NCBI GenBank assembly: GCA_964396685.1
Contig: CAYNFS010000019.1
Location: 1 to 13,779 of the forward strand
DNA: 13,779 nt
Direction: 5' to 3'
DNA from: CAYNFS01 sp964396685
GTDB lineage: Bacteria > Patescibacteriota > Doudnabacteria > UBA920 > 2-01-FULL-46-14
Position 1 is the stretch's first letter, and every line of letters starts with the position of its first letter. Position numbers and translations under genes: made by a program. Under the pieces are notes generated by a model. That model was not told where the DNA came from. It was given only the letters and a program-made list of their open reading frames with translations, and made no database searches. Below are positions 1 through 5,847 of this stretch, one piece after another.

Positions 1-1356
1 AAAGTTGCAAATTATTGCTGTGAAGATGTGGATTATACATTGAGACTTAAGGACAAATTTACGAAAGAACTTAAGAACAAGAATCTGGAAAAGATCTTTT
101 ACGAGATAGAAACGCCGCTTATCCCGGTTTTGGCTGAAATGGAATTTAATGGCGTCAAAATAGATCCGAAAATTTTGCGAGCTTTATCAAATGAAGCTTC
201 CCAAGAGATCAAAAAACTGGAAGAAAAAATCTGGCGGCTTGCCGGTGAGGAATTCAATATCGCAAGCCCTGTGCAGTTAAAAAAGATCCTGTTTGAAAAG
301 CTCGATATTCCAAGCGAGGAGCTAAAAAAGGGAAAGACCGGACTTTCCACGGCGGCAACGGAGCTTGAAAAACTGCGGGGCCTCCATCCGATTATAGATT
401 TTATTTTTGATTGGCGGGAATTATCCAAGCTCAAAAACACGTATCTGGATGCCCTGCCCCAGCTGATAAATTCCGAAACTGGGCGGGTGCACACGAGTTT
501 CAATCAGACTATCACCGCAACGGGCAGGCTTTCTTCTTCTGATCCCAATTTGCAAAATATCCCCATTCGCATGGAGTTTGGCCGGAAGGTTAGAAGAGCT
601 TTTGTGGCAGAGAAGGAATATAAATTGGTGTCGATTGACTATTCCCAGATTGAGTTACGGCTTGCCGCGCACATTTCGGGCGATGAGAAAATGATGGAAA
701 TTTTTGGAAAGGGCGGCGATATCCATGAAGCCACTGCCCGCGCCCTCTTCCCTCCTCCCCTGGCGAGGGGAGGAGGTGGAGGAGAGGTTGAAATTACGCC
801 CGAACAGCGCCGTCTCGCCAAAACCATCAATTTCGCTGTGCTTTACGGCGCTTCATCTTACGGTATTTCCTCCCGCATCCCGGGGGTTTCAACAGCCCAA
901 GCCGAGGACTTCATCAAAAAGTATTTCGAAGCTTACCCAAAACTGGCTTCCTGGCTTGACCGAGTTGTCGCAGAGACAAAAAAGACCGGATTTGTGCGCA
1001 ATGAATTGGGACGAATGAGATTTTTGCCAGAAATCAATTCTTCGCAGTTTCAGGTCCGCTCCGCCGCCGAACGCGCGGCTATGAATATGCCCTTGCAATC
1101 TCTGGCCGCCGATATCATCAAAATGGCCATGAATAAACTTGCGCAGAAAAATTTAACCAGCCGGGAAGATTGCCGATTGCTTTTGCAAGTGCACGACGAG
1201 TTGGTTTTTGAGATCGCGGAGAAGAAAATAGATGATTATATTCCAAAAATTGCCAAAATTATGAGCGAAATTTATAAACTAAAAGTTCCGCTGGTGGTCG
1301 AGGCGAAAATTGGCGATAATTGGGAGGAGCTAGAAAAATTTCTAATTTCGTATTGA
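1..1356 (+). CDS. polA: DNA polymerase I, C-terminal polymerase region (5'-truncated by the window edge)
   Basis: Template-directed DNA synthesis in repair and Okazaki-fragment processing. The reading frame is open from base 1; the GTG at 28 is internal, because codons 1-9 (KVANYCCED) continue the conserved stretch that precedes DxTLRL. The family-A palm and fingers motifs are all present: TATGRLSSSDPNLQNIP near 520-560, motif A DYSQIELRLA near 637-666 (catalytic Asp), the O-helix RRLAKTINFAVLYG near 808-850 (Arg, Lys, Phe and Tyr in place), and motif C QVHDELVFE near 1186-1212 (second catalytic Asp). Any exonuclease domains lie outside the window. Between the O-helix approach (HEATARALF) and ITPEQRR, a proline- and glycine-rich stretch encoded by a palindromic repeat replaces the usual short linker. 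The gene is followed after 4 nt by the FemAB-like gene, so co-transcription is likely. Identification is secure. Confidence 0.96.
   Translation, partial: KVANYCCEDVDYTLRLKDKFTKELKNKNLEKIFYEIETPLIPVLAEMEFNGVKIDPKILRALSNEASQEIKKLEEKIWRLAGEEFNIASPVQLKKILFEKLDIPSEELKKGKTGLSTAATELEKLRGLHPIIDFIFDWRELSKLKNTYLDALPQLINSETGRVHTSFNQTITATGRLSSSDPNLQNIPIRMEFGRKVRRAFVAEKEYKLVSIDYSQIELRLAAHISGDEKMMEIFGKGGDIHEATARALFPPPLARGGGGGEVEITPEQRRLAKTINFAVLYGASSYGISSRIPGVSTAQAEDFIKKYFEAYPKLASWLDRVVAETKKTGFVRNELGRMRFLPEINSSQFQVRSAAERAAMNMPLQSLAADIIKMAMNKLAQKNLTSREDCRLLLQVHDELVFEIAEKKIDDYIPKIAKIMSEIYKLKVPLVVEAKIGDNWEELEKFLISY
751..790 (+). repeat. In-frame palindromic element A in polA
   Basis: An 11-bp perfect stem (751-761 with 766-776) closes on the loop GGCG, followed by a purine-rich tail ending GAGAGGTTG. 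It encodes the PPPLARGGGGGEVE segment of PolA, at a surface loop ahead of the O-helix. The layout matches the element at 5684-5722: same loop, same tail, different but still complementary stem. Confidence 0.8.
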
Positions 1357-1360
1357 CCTA

Positions 1361-2482
1361 ATGACTAACCAAATCCCAATTTCAAATCCCCAAAAGGACT
1401 ACTGGAACCAATTTGTTATTATTAACTCCTCTCCTTCTTCTTTCTTGCAGTCTTGGCAGTGGGGGGAATTTCAGCAGGCGCTGGGCAACAAGCTATACAG
1501 GATTGAAATAGAAGACCTTTTGAAAGCGCAAGCAATAGTGAAAAAATTGCCACTTAGTAGAAGTTATTTGGAGATACCTAAAGGACCAATCATAGAAAAA
1601 TCAAAAATCAAAAATCAAAAATCAAAAATTTGGGGGCAATTCATTTCAGATTTAAGGAAAATTGGACGGAAAGAAAGAGCGGTTCTGGCGAGAATAAACC
1701 CGCCCATCCCTATTCTTCCCCTGCCCGAGGGGAAGATGAAGAGGGGGTGGGAGGGTGAGGGGGAATGGCGCAAGCCGGAAATTCTCCTTCGCCAAACCGA
1801 GCCCGAGGACACAGTTCTCGTTGATCTCTCTAAATCCGAGGATGAACTTTTGCAAAACATGCACGAAAAATCGCGATACAATATCAGGCTTGCTCAAAAA
1901 AAAGGTGTGAAAGTAAGAATCGCGACCCAAGACAAGCAAGCGTTTGAAAACTTTTTGGATCTCTTAGGAGAAACCGCCAAGCGGGACAAGATTGTCAGCT
2001 GGCCCAGTGAGCGATTTTGGAAATTTAGGGAAAGATTTATGCATTCTATTTCTCCCCCTGCCCGAGGGGGAGATGAAGAAGGGGTGGGAGAAAATCGGCT
2101 AATTCCAAAAACCGAATTGCTCGTTGGCGAATTAGAAGACAAAATCCTCGCCGCCGCGATCGTCATGCTTTTTGGCGATGCGGGTACTTATCTCTATGCC
2201 GCCTCCAGCGCTGAAAACCGACCGGCCAACGCGCCCAGTCTGGTGCTCTGGGAAGCAATAAAACTGGCCAAAGCCCGAGGCATGCGCTGGTTCGATATGT
2301 GGGGTATTGCCCCGCCGAATGCAGGCGAGGATCACCCTTGGGCCGGGATTACCAGATTTAAGATCAGATATGTCAAACCAGGAATCACAGGCAAAGAGAT
2401 AAGGAATATCGGAACACGAGATTTAATTTTAGACAAAACTTTCTGCATTATTTTTAAACTCGCCAAGAAACTCCGTCCTTGA
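1361..2482 (+). CDS. FemAB-family peptidoglycan aminoacyltransferase-like protein
   Basis: FemAB/FmhB-type proteins have a GNAT-like fold and add amino acids from aminoacyl-tRNA to the peptidoglycan stem peptide at the cytoplasmic face. The family signature is seen in FLQSWQWGEF (residues 28-37), in EKSRYNIRLAQKKGV (about 169-183, the typical R-x-x-x-R-A-x-K-x-G block), and in the C-terminal region with LYAASS, the ALVLWEAIKLAKARG-like segment and FDMWGIAP. Length (373 aa) is usual for the family. The start is 4 nt after the polA stop with no clear Shine-Dalgarno, so translation is probably coupled. Three low-complexity insertions sit inside it: a 7-bp tandem repeat (residues about 79-90) and two copies of one palindromic element (about residues 113-136 and 228-245). 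The amino acid added and the acceptor cannot be told from sequence. Confidence 0.85.
   Translation: MTNQIPISNPQKDYWNQFVIINSSPSSFLQSWQWGEFQQALGNKLYRIEIEDLLKAQAIVKKLPLSRSYLEIPKGPIIEKSKIKNQKSKIWGQFISDLRKIGRKERAVLARINPPIPILPLPEGKMKRGWEGEGEWRKPEILLRQTEPEDTVLVDLSKSEDELLQNMHEKSRYNIRLAQKKGVKVRIATQDKQAFENFLDLLGETAKRDKIVSWPSERFWKFRERFMHSISPPARGGDEEGVGENRLIPKTELLVGELEDKILAAAIVMLFGDAGTYLYAASSAENRPANAPSLVLWEAIKLAKARGMRWFDMWGIAPPNAGEDHPWAGITRFKIRYVKPGITGKEIRNIGTRDLILDKTFCIIFKLAKKLRP
1596..1629 (+). repeat. 7-bp tandem repeat AAAAATC (4 full copies plus a partial) inside the FemAB-like gene
   Basis: Four exact head-to-tail copies of AAAAATC (1596-1623) are followed by AAAAAT. They encode the KSKIKNQKSKI stretch. 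Because the unit is 7 bp, gain or loss of one copy would shift the reading frame. AT-rich relatives of this unit on the opposite strand sense (TTTTTGAT-like) lie upstream of rpsT at 2510-2540. Confidence 0.85.
1714..1753 (+). repeat. In-frame palindromic element B (first copy in the FemAB-like gene)
   Basis: A 9-bp stem (1714-1722 with 1728-1736) closes on the loop GCCCG, followed by the tail TGAAGAGGGGGTGGGAG. It is read as the ILPLPEGKMKRGWEG segment. Bases 1715-1753 match element C (2052-2090) at 36 of 39 positions. Confidence 0.82.
2051..2090 (+). repeat. In-frame palindromic element C (second copy in the FemAB-like gene)
   Basis: A 9-bp stem (2051-2059 with 2065-2073) closes on the same GCCCG loop, with the same tail as element B. 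Here it is read in a different frame, giving SPPARGGDEEGVGE. Two of the three differences from element B form one stem pair (T-A at 1717/1733 becomes C-G at 2054/2070). Confidence 0.82.
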
Positions 2483-2507
2483 CCTCATGGGTTTAATTTG
2501 CTAATCT
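2479..2507 (+). promoter_or_regulatory. Possible rpsT promoter
   Basis: TTGACC (2479-2484), a 17-bp spacer, then TAATCT (2502-2507). The -35 matches well, the -10 only 3 of 6. It overlaps the stop codon of the FemAB-like gene and would leave a leader of about 35 nt of AT-rich repeat-like sequence with no Shine-Dalgarno. Confidence 0.3.
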
Positions 2508-2547
2508 TATTTTTGATATTTGATTTTTAAATTTTGATTTTACCACC

Positions 2548-2811
2548 ATGCCCAGAACAAAAAGCGCAATCAAAGCCTTGCGATCCTCCCGCCGAAAACG
2601 GGTTTTTAATCTCGCAACCATCGGAAAATATAAAGACGCTGTCAAAGCCGTCAAAAAAGCCATTGCCGGAAAGAAAAGGGATGAAGCAGTAAAACTTTTA
2701 AGTTCAACATACAAGCAGCTCGATAAAGCCGCCAAAAAGCGCGTCATTCACGCAAACAAAGCCGCTCGGCTCAAATCCCGCCTCTCTGCCGCAATCGCAA
2801 AAATGACATAG
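2548..2811 (+). CDS. rpsT: 30S ribosomal protein bS20
   Basis: A small, very basic protein (87 aa) that binds 16S rRNA in the small subunit and helps its assembly. The family pattern is clear: N-terminal PRTKSAIKALRSSRRKRVFN, a helical middle KDAVKAVKKAIAGKKRDEA, and the C-terminal block LDKAAKKRVIHANKAARLKSRL. Length is normal for S20. The ATG is preceded by TTTTACCACC and lacks a Shine-Dalgarno. The TAG stop lies in a hairpin (2802-2824). The gene is convergent with uvrB. Confidence 0.97.
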   Translation: MPRTKSAIKALRSSRRKRVFNLATIGKYKDAVKAVKKAIAGKKRDEAVKLLSSTYKQLDKAAKKRVIHANKAARLKSRLSAAIAKMT

Positions 2812-2824
2812 TTTTCTATGTCAT
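2802..2824 (+). repeat. Hairpin at the rpsT stop, start of a TGTCATTCC-type element
   Basis: A 9-bp stem (2802-2810 with 2816+1 to 2824) closes on GTTTTC and contains the end of rpsT. Its right arm runs into TGTCATTCCCGCGGAGGCGG, the same opening as the repeats at 4905 and 7104. No T-run follows it, so it is not an obvious intrinsic terminator. Confidence 0.5.
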
Positions 2825-2863
2825 TCCCGCGGAGGCGGATAAAAAATGGCCCATTAGTTTTGT

Positions 2864-2893
2864 ACAACCATATCACGATCGTGATATGGTTGT
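2864..2893. terminator. Perfect 30-bp palindrome between convergent rpsT and uvrB
   Basis: Arms 2864-2878 and 2879-2893 are exact reverse complements with no spacer (core ATCACGATCGTGAT). On the + strand a T-rich tract follows (CTTATTTATTTTA), which fits a terminator for rpsT. The side facing uvrB transcripts has no T-run, and the stem is AT-rich. A protein-binding palindrome is the alternative. Confidence 0.55.
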
Positions 2894-2898
2894 CTTAT

Positions 2899-4893
2899 TT
2901 ATTTTATCAGATGTTTCTGCCTCTTTAGAGCTTTGTTAATTTCAATGATTTCGTCCCTCAACTCTGCGGCCCGCTCAAACTCCAAATTTTTTGAGGCCAG
3001 GTCCATCCGGTCTTTGAGCTCTTCCAAATAGTACCTGACTTCTTTTTTGTCCATTTTTGAAATATCAACCTGTTTCCCCGCCTCCGCGGGGACAAGCTTG
3101 GCTCCAGCCAGACGCGATTCGCTTACGGCCTTTTGAATCGATTGCGGAGTAATGCCATGGCTTTTGTTATATTCTTCCTGGATCTTGCGGCGTCTTTGCA
3201 CTTCTTTGATGGCGGCGCGCATTGAGCCCGTCATCCTGTCCGCATACATTATGATATGTCCGTCCGCGTGCCGGGCAGCTCGGCCCATAACTTGCAAAAG
3301 CGAAGTTTTGCTTCTCAAATACCCTTCTTTGTCCGCATCCAGAATTGCCACCAGGGAAACTTCCGGCAAATCCAGTCCCTCTCTCAATAAATTAATTCCG
3401 ACTACAACATCATAAACTCCAAGCCGCAAGTCGCGCAGTATTTCCAAACGTTCAAAGGTGTCGATGTCCGCATGCAGGTAATGAGTCTTTACCCCAACTT
3501 CCTGCAGATACTCTGAAAGTTCCTCGGCCATGCGCTTGGTAAGGGTTGTGACGAGCACCCTTTGCCCTTTGTCCGTGCGTTTTTTGATTTCGTCAATCAA
3601 ATTATCTATTTGATGTTTGGTTGGCCTGACTTCAATGTCTGGATCCAAAAGGCCGGTAGGCCGCACCAGCTGTTCCACCACCTGTTTTGATTTCCCGATC
3701 TCGTATTCGTCCGGGGTGGCGGAGACAAAAACTGCCTGATTAATTTTTTCTAAAAACTCCACAAATTTCAAAGGGCGGTTATCGAGGGCCGAAGGAAGCC
3801 GAAATCCATAATCCACCAAAGTTTGTTTGCGGGAGCGGTCTCCCTCATACATTCCCCGGATTTGTGGCACGGTCATATGGGATTCGTCTATAAAAAGCAG
3901 AAAATCATCGGGAAAATAGTCCAGAAGGCAGGAAGGCGGCTCGCCTTCTTTGCGGAAATCCAAGTGGCGGGAATAGTTTTCAATGCCGTTGACATAGCCG
4001 ATTTCCAGCATCATTTCTATATCAAAATTAGTGCGCTGTTCAAGCCTTTGAGCCTCCAGAAGCTTGTTTTGAGATTTAAAGTGATTAATTTTTTCCCGCA
4101 GTTCTGCCCTGATGTTTTCAATTGCCAAAATCAATTTCTCGCGCGGGGTGATGAAATGCTTGGCCGGAAACAGCCGGTAAGTTTCGTAAACTTTTTCATC
4201 ACCCCCTGTAAGAGCGTCAAATTCGCTGATCTTTTCCAATTTATCCCCAAAAAAATCAAATCGCACTACGCGATCTTCGTGCGCTGGCACGATTTCGAGG
4301 ATGTCGCCTCTCACGCGAAAAGTCCCGCGCCGCAAATCCAGGTCGTTTCGCAGATACTGCAAATCCACAATTCTGCGCAAAAGTTTATCGCGCTTATAGC
4401 TCTCCCCCGCTCGAAACTCCAGACTTAGTTCCAGATAGTCGCTCGGGTTGCCCAGTCCGTAAATGCAGGAGACGGATGCGACAATAATCACGTCGCGGCG
4501 GGAAAGAAGCGACATAGTGGCCGCGTTTCTCAAGCGGTCAATTTCCTCATTGATGTCGGTTTCTTTTTCTATATATGTGTCAGTTCGCGGAATATAGGCT
4601 TCGGGCTGGTAGTAATCATAGTAGGAAACAAAATAGTGCACGGCATTGTCGGGAAAAAATTCCTGAAATTCGGATGCGAGCTGGGCGGTCAAAGTTTTGT
4701 TGTGAGAAATAACCAGTGTTGGTTTGTTGATTTGCGCAATTACATTGGCCATAGTGAAAGTTTTGCCCGAGCCCGTGACTCCCAAAAGTGTTTGGAACTC
4801 CTGCCCGCGCTTAATCCCTTCAACCAGCTTTGCAATCGCTTGAGGTTGATCCCCTGCGGGCTTGAATTTTGAGACAAGTTTGAATTTGCTCAT
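2899..4893 (-). CDS. uvrB: UvrABC excinuclease subunit B
   Basis: The DNA-damage verification helicase of nucleotide excision repair, which receives DNA from UvrA and positions UvrC. The 664-aa length is normal. Seen in order: Walker A GVTGSGKT (38-45); the beta-hairpin region around YYDYYQPEAYIP (91-102) that inserts between strands; Walker B with DESH (336-339); helicase motifs in LVTTLTKRMAEELSEYL, GINLLREGLDLPEV and QVMGRAARH; and a C-terminal UVR domain (about 628-662, LEFERAAELRDEI) that contacts UvrC. A small palindrome (3076-3091) encodes part of the linker KLVPAEAGKQ before the UVR domain. The gene stands alone on this strand, with ruvA divergent from it. Its promoter was not identified; the leader would include the repeat at 4908-5006. 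Confidence 0.98.
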   Translation of the reverse strand: MSKFKLVSKFKPAGDQPQAIAKLVEGIKRGQEFQTLLGVTGSGKTFTMANVIAQINKPTLVISHNKTLTAQLASEFQEFFPDNAVHYFVSYYDYYQPEAYIPRTDTYIEKETDINEEIDRLRNAATMSLLSRRDVIIVASVSCIYGLGNPSDYLELSLEFRAGESYKRDKLLRRIVDLQYLRNDLDLRRGTFRVRGDILEIVPAHEDRVVRFDFFGDKLEKISEFDALTGGDEKVYETYRLFPAKHFITPREKLILAIENIRAELREKINHFKSQNKLLEAQRLEQRTNFDIEMMLEIGYVNGIENYSRHLDFRKEGEPPSCLLDYFPDDFLLFIDESHMTVPQIRGMYEGDRSRKQTLVDYGFRLPSALDNRPLKFVEFLEKINQAVFVSATPDEYEIGKSKQVVEQLVRPTGLLDPDIEVRPTKHQIDNLIDEIKKRTDKGQRVLVTTLTKRMAEELSEYLQEVGVKTHYLHADIDTFERLEILRDLRLGVYDVVVGINLLREGLDLPEVSLVAILDADKEGYLRSKTSLLQVMGRAARHADGHIIMYADRMTGSMRAAIKEVQRRRKIQEEYNKSHGITPQSIQKAVSESRLAGAKLVPAEAGKQVDISKMDKKEVRYYLEELKDRMDLASKNLEFERAAELRDEIIEINKALKRQKHLIK
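3076..3091 (-). repeat. Small in-frame palindrome in the uvrB linker
   Basis: CCCCGC (3076-3081) and GCGGGG (3086-3091) pair around CTCC. It encodes the VPAEAG part of a variable linker. The GCCTCCGCGG core is shared, inverted, with the repeat fragment at 2826-2838. Confidence 0.5.
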
Positions 4894-4904
4894 AGCATCA
4901 ATTT

Positions 4905-5006
4905 TGTCATTCCGCCCCGCCTGCCCGCCTTTGGAGGGAGCAGGAATCCAGGATTTTCTGGTTTCCCGCTGGAGTTTACCCCGTACTACGATACGGGGCG
5001 GGAATG
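4905..5006. repeat. Nested palindromic element in the uvrB-ruvA spacer
   Basis: The 196-base divergent spacer (4894-5089) is half filled by this element. Outer arms 4908-4919 and 4994-5006 are complementary apart from one unpaired base. An inner 7-bp hairpin lies at 4979-4985 with 4992-4998. It opens with TGTCATTCCG and contains GGAATCCAGGA, as does the element at 7104-7132. No gene is seen in the spacer. Confidence 0.7.
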
Positions 5007-5075
5007 GCGTTCAATAAGGCATTATTAATGATAACAATTAAAATTTTGCAAGCCAACCCTTCACCGCTGATTTAT

Positions 5076-5083
5076 GCTACAAT
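5076..5083 (+). promoter_or_regulatory. Extended -10 promoter placing the ruvA start at the transcript 5' end
   Basis: TGCTACAAT, an extended -10 with the TACAAT hexamer at 5078-5083, ends 6 nt before the ruvA ATG. Transcription would then start at or beside the A of the start codon, giving a leaderless mRNA. No good -35 is seen, as is common with extended -10 promoters. Confidence 0.55.
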
Positions 5084-5089
5084 AAAATT

Positions 5090-5674
5090 ATGATCGGCTA
5101 CCTTTCCGGCATTATCAAAGCGATCCGCAAAAATTACATTATCTTAGCTGATGAATTTGTGGGCTACAAAGTGTTCGTTCCCCCGCAGATTTCTTTGAGT
5201 GCGGAGCCTGGCAAACGCTTAGCGCTTTATACCCACACCCACGTGCGGGAAGACCAGCTTGCTCTCTACGGCTTCCCGACTTTGCCGGAGCTTGATTTTT
5301 TTGAGCTTTTATTAAGCGTTACCGGGATTGGCCCCAGGCTAGCGATGTCTGTTATGTCATTGGCGGACTTGGAGATGGTGAAATCAGGGATTTTGAATGA
5401 GGATCCGACGGTTTTCACCAAAGTTTCAGGGGTCGGCAGAAAAACTGCCGAGCGGCTCATCATAGAGCTCAAAGAAAAGATTGCCGAAGAAGTGCCGGCT
5501 GGCAAAGAGGCCCTAAAAGAGCTCTCGCAAACCCATGCCGATGTCATGGACGTCCTTTTGGCTTTGGGGTATTCAAGAAATGAGGCGAGAAAAGCTTTAC
5601 AGGAAATACCTAAAAGTTTGACAAATTCCGAGGACAAGATCCGGGAGGCCTTGCGAGTTTTGGCTAAACAATGA
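5090..5674 (+). CDS. ruvA: Holliday junction branch migration protein RuvA
   Basis: A tetrameric DNA-binding subunit that holds the four-way junction and loads the RuvB motor. The 194-aa length is typical. Domain I is an OB fold (1-64, starting MIGYLSGII, with HVREDQLALYGF). Domain II has two helix-hairpin-helix motifs, LLSVTGIGPRLAMSVMS (74-90) and FTKVSGVGRKTAERLIIEL (109-127). Domain III (about 148-194, DVLLALGYSRNEARKAL) is the RuvB-contacting helical module. No Shine-Dalgarno is present; the upstream promoter suggests a leaderless transcript. Its stop overlaps an ATG (ATGA at 5671-5674) that opens a repeat-filled frame leading into the Mur ligase. No ruvB or ruvC is in the window. Confidence 0.98.
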   Translation: MIGYLSGIIKAIRKNYIILADEFVGYKVFVPPQISLSAEPGKRLALYTHTHVREDQLALYGFPTLPELDFFELLLSVTGIGPRLAMSVMSLADLEMVKSGILNEDPTVFTKVSGVGRKTAERLIIELKEKIAEEVPAGKEALKELSQTHADVMDVLLALGYSRNEARKALQEIPKSLTNSEDKIREALRVLAKQ

Positions 5675-5683
5675 AAAATTATC

Positions 5684-5722
5684 CCTCTCTCCTGGCGAGG
5701 AGAGAGGTTAGGAGAGAGGTTG
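5684..5722 (+). repeat. Palindromic element D, just after ruvA
   Basis: A 10-bp stem (5684-5693 with 5698-5707) closes on GGCG, with a tail ending GGAGAGAGGTTG. It is the same architecture as element A in polA (751-790), but with stem bases changed on both sides. Confidence 0.75.
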
Positions 5723-5741
5723 CTGTTTGTTTCAGTTCGAC

Positions 5742-5843
5742 CTCTCCTCCCCGCCCGACATCGCCTTGGCGAAGTCAAGGCGGGCGGGCAACTCCTCCCC
5801 ACCTGCCCGTCCGGCAGGCGGGCGCCTGGGGAGGAGGGAGAGA
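5742..5843 (+). repeat. Composite of nested palindromes between ruvA and the Mur ligase start
   Basis: Three inverted repeats are seen: 5762-5768 with 5776-5782; 5792-5801 with 5827-5836 (10 bp); and, inside the latter, 5802-5807 with 5813-5818. The right arm of the 10-bp stem contains AGGAGG (5832-5837), which serves as the Shine-Dalgarno of the next gene. Together with element D it fills nearly all of 5675-5847. Confidence 0.75.
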
Positions 5844-5847
5844 CTGC

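Noticed and set aside
99..503. 134-aa minus-strand ORF, and other minus ORFs within polA and the FemAB-like gene
   Set aside because: They are shadow frames of clear coding sequence, with low-complexity Ser/Pro translations arising from the repeats.
3823..4428. 201-aa plus-strand ORF
   Set aside because: It is antisense to a well-conserved part of uvrB and shows no family features.
5671..5847. Using ATG 5671 as the Mur ligase start
   Set aside because: The extra 59 residues are repeat-encoded and unlike any Mur ligase N-terminus; ATG 5848 has AGGAGG at a suitable distance. Kept as a finding, not as the called start.
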